Assembly: GCA_944383885.1 (NCBI GenBank)
Contig: CALWRF010000038.1
Span: 162,936 to 226,935, forward strand
DNA length: 64,000 nt
Reading direction: 5' to 3'
From: an uncultured Clostridia bacterium
Lineage (GTDB): Bacteria > Bacillota > Clostridia > Lachnospirales > Anaerotignaceae
The position numbers were made by a program, and so were the translations under genes. Shown piece by piece: positions 63,891-64,000 of the stretch (positions are counted from its first letter, which is position 1; each line of letters starts with the position of its first letter). The notes under the pieces were generated by a model that saw nothing but the letters and a program-made list of their open reading frames with translations, did no database searches and was not told the DNA's origin.

Positions 63891-64000
<110 letters not shown>

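Overview
The window reads as chromosomal DNA of an anaerobic, spore-forming, low-GC member of the Clostridia (Firmicutes). Supporting signs are butyryl-CoA dehydrogenase with its electron-transfer flavoprotein, hydroxylamine reductase (Hcp), the adjacent sporulation genes spoIID and a spoIIQ-like gene, LonB, strong GGAGG ribosome-binding sites, several TTG starts, and the 16S 3' end (minus strand) at the right edge. I cannot place it to genus; a gut-type Clostridia such as a Lachnospirales relative is plausible.

Layout. 1-2.6 kb: hcp, then an XRE regulator/membrane-protein pair under a promoter flanked by a duplicated palindromic operator. 2.6-5.8 kb (minus): bcd-etfB-etfA. 5.9-13.7 kb (minus): ThpR-type phosphodiesterase, transketolase, threonine synthase, YgiQ-type radical SAM protein, rRNA m5C methyltransferase. 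13.8-18.5 kb: flavin reductase-like protein, spoIIQ-like and spoIID, luxS overlapping an isopropylmalate-synthase-family gene. 18.7-22.2 kb: an unusual leader and a large S-layer-homology (SLH) surface protein. 22.2-34.6 kb: mostly housekeeping or poorly known genes (RseC-like, TcdA-like, AI-2E-family permease, PepD, PFL/ACT pair, ECF S-component, amidohydrolase, flavodoxin-ferredoxin, D-2-hydroxyacid dehydrogenase, EamA permease with divergent LysR). 35.7-50.3 kb: carB and an arginine cluster, with argC-argJ-(decayed ORF)-argJ-argB-argD on minus and argG-argH on plus; argJ is present twice. 50.4-59.2 kb: the protein quality-control block tig-clpP-clpX-lonB-lonA-engB. 59.3-62.6 kb: YlxP-like, metallophosphoesterase, ECF sigma with its probable anti-sigma, a small membrane protein. 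62.7-64 kb: tRNA-Tyr, Gly, Phe, Leu, a membrane protein, an identical second tRNA-Tyr, and the 16S 3' end with no 23S beside it inside the window.

The most interesting item is the leader at 18971-19336. A consensus promoter is followed by a short ORF with a good ribosome-binding site that contains eight perfect AGAC repeats, then two terminator-like hairpins, then the SLH gene. With 8 repeats the ORF stops before the hairpins. With a repeat number divisible by 3 (6, 9, 12) the same ORF would stay open through both hairpins and end in a TGA that overlaps the SLH start ATG (TGATG). This looks like a slipped-strand (phase-variable) attenuation switch for a surface protein, and the copy shown here would be in the OFF frame. 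The frame arithmetic is read from the sequence; the switching is inference.
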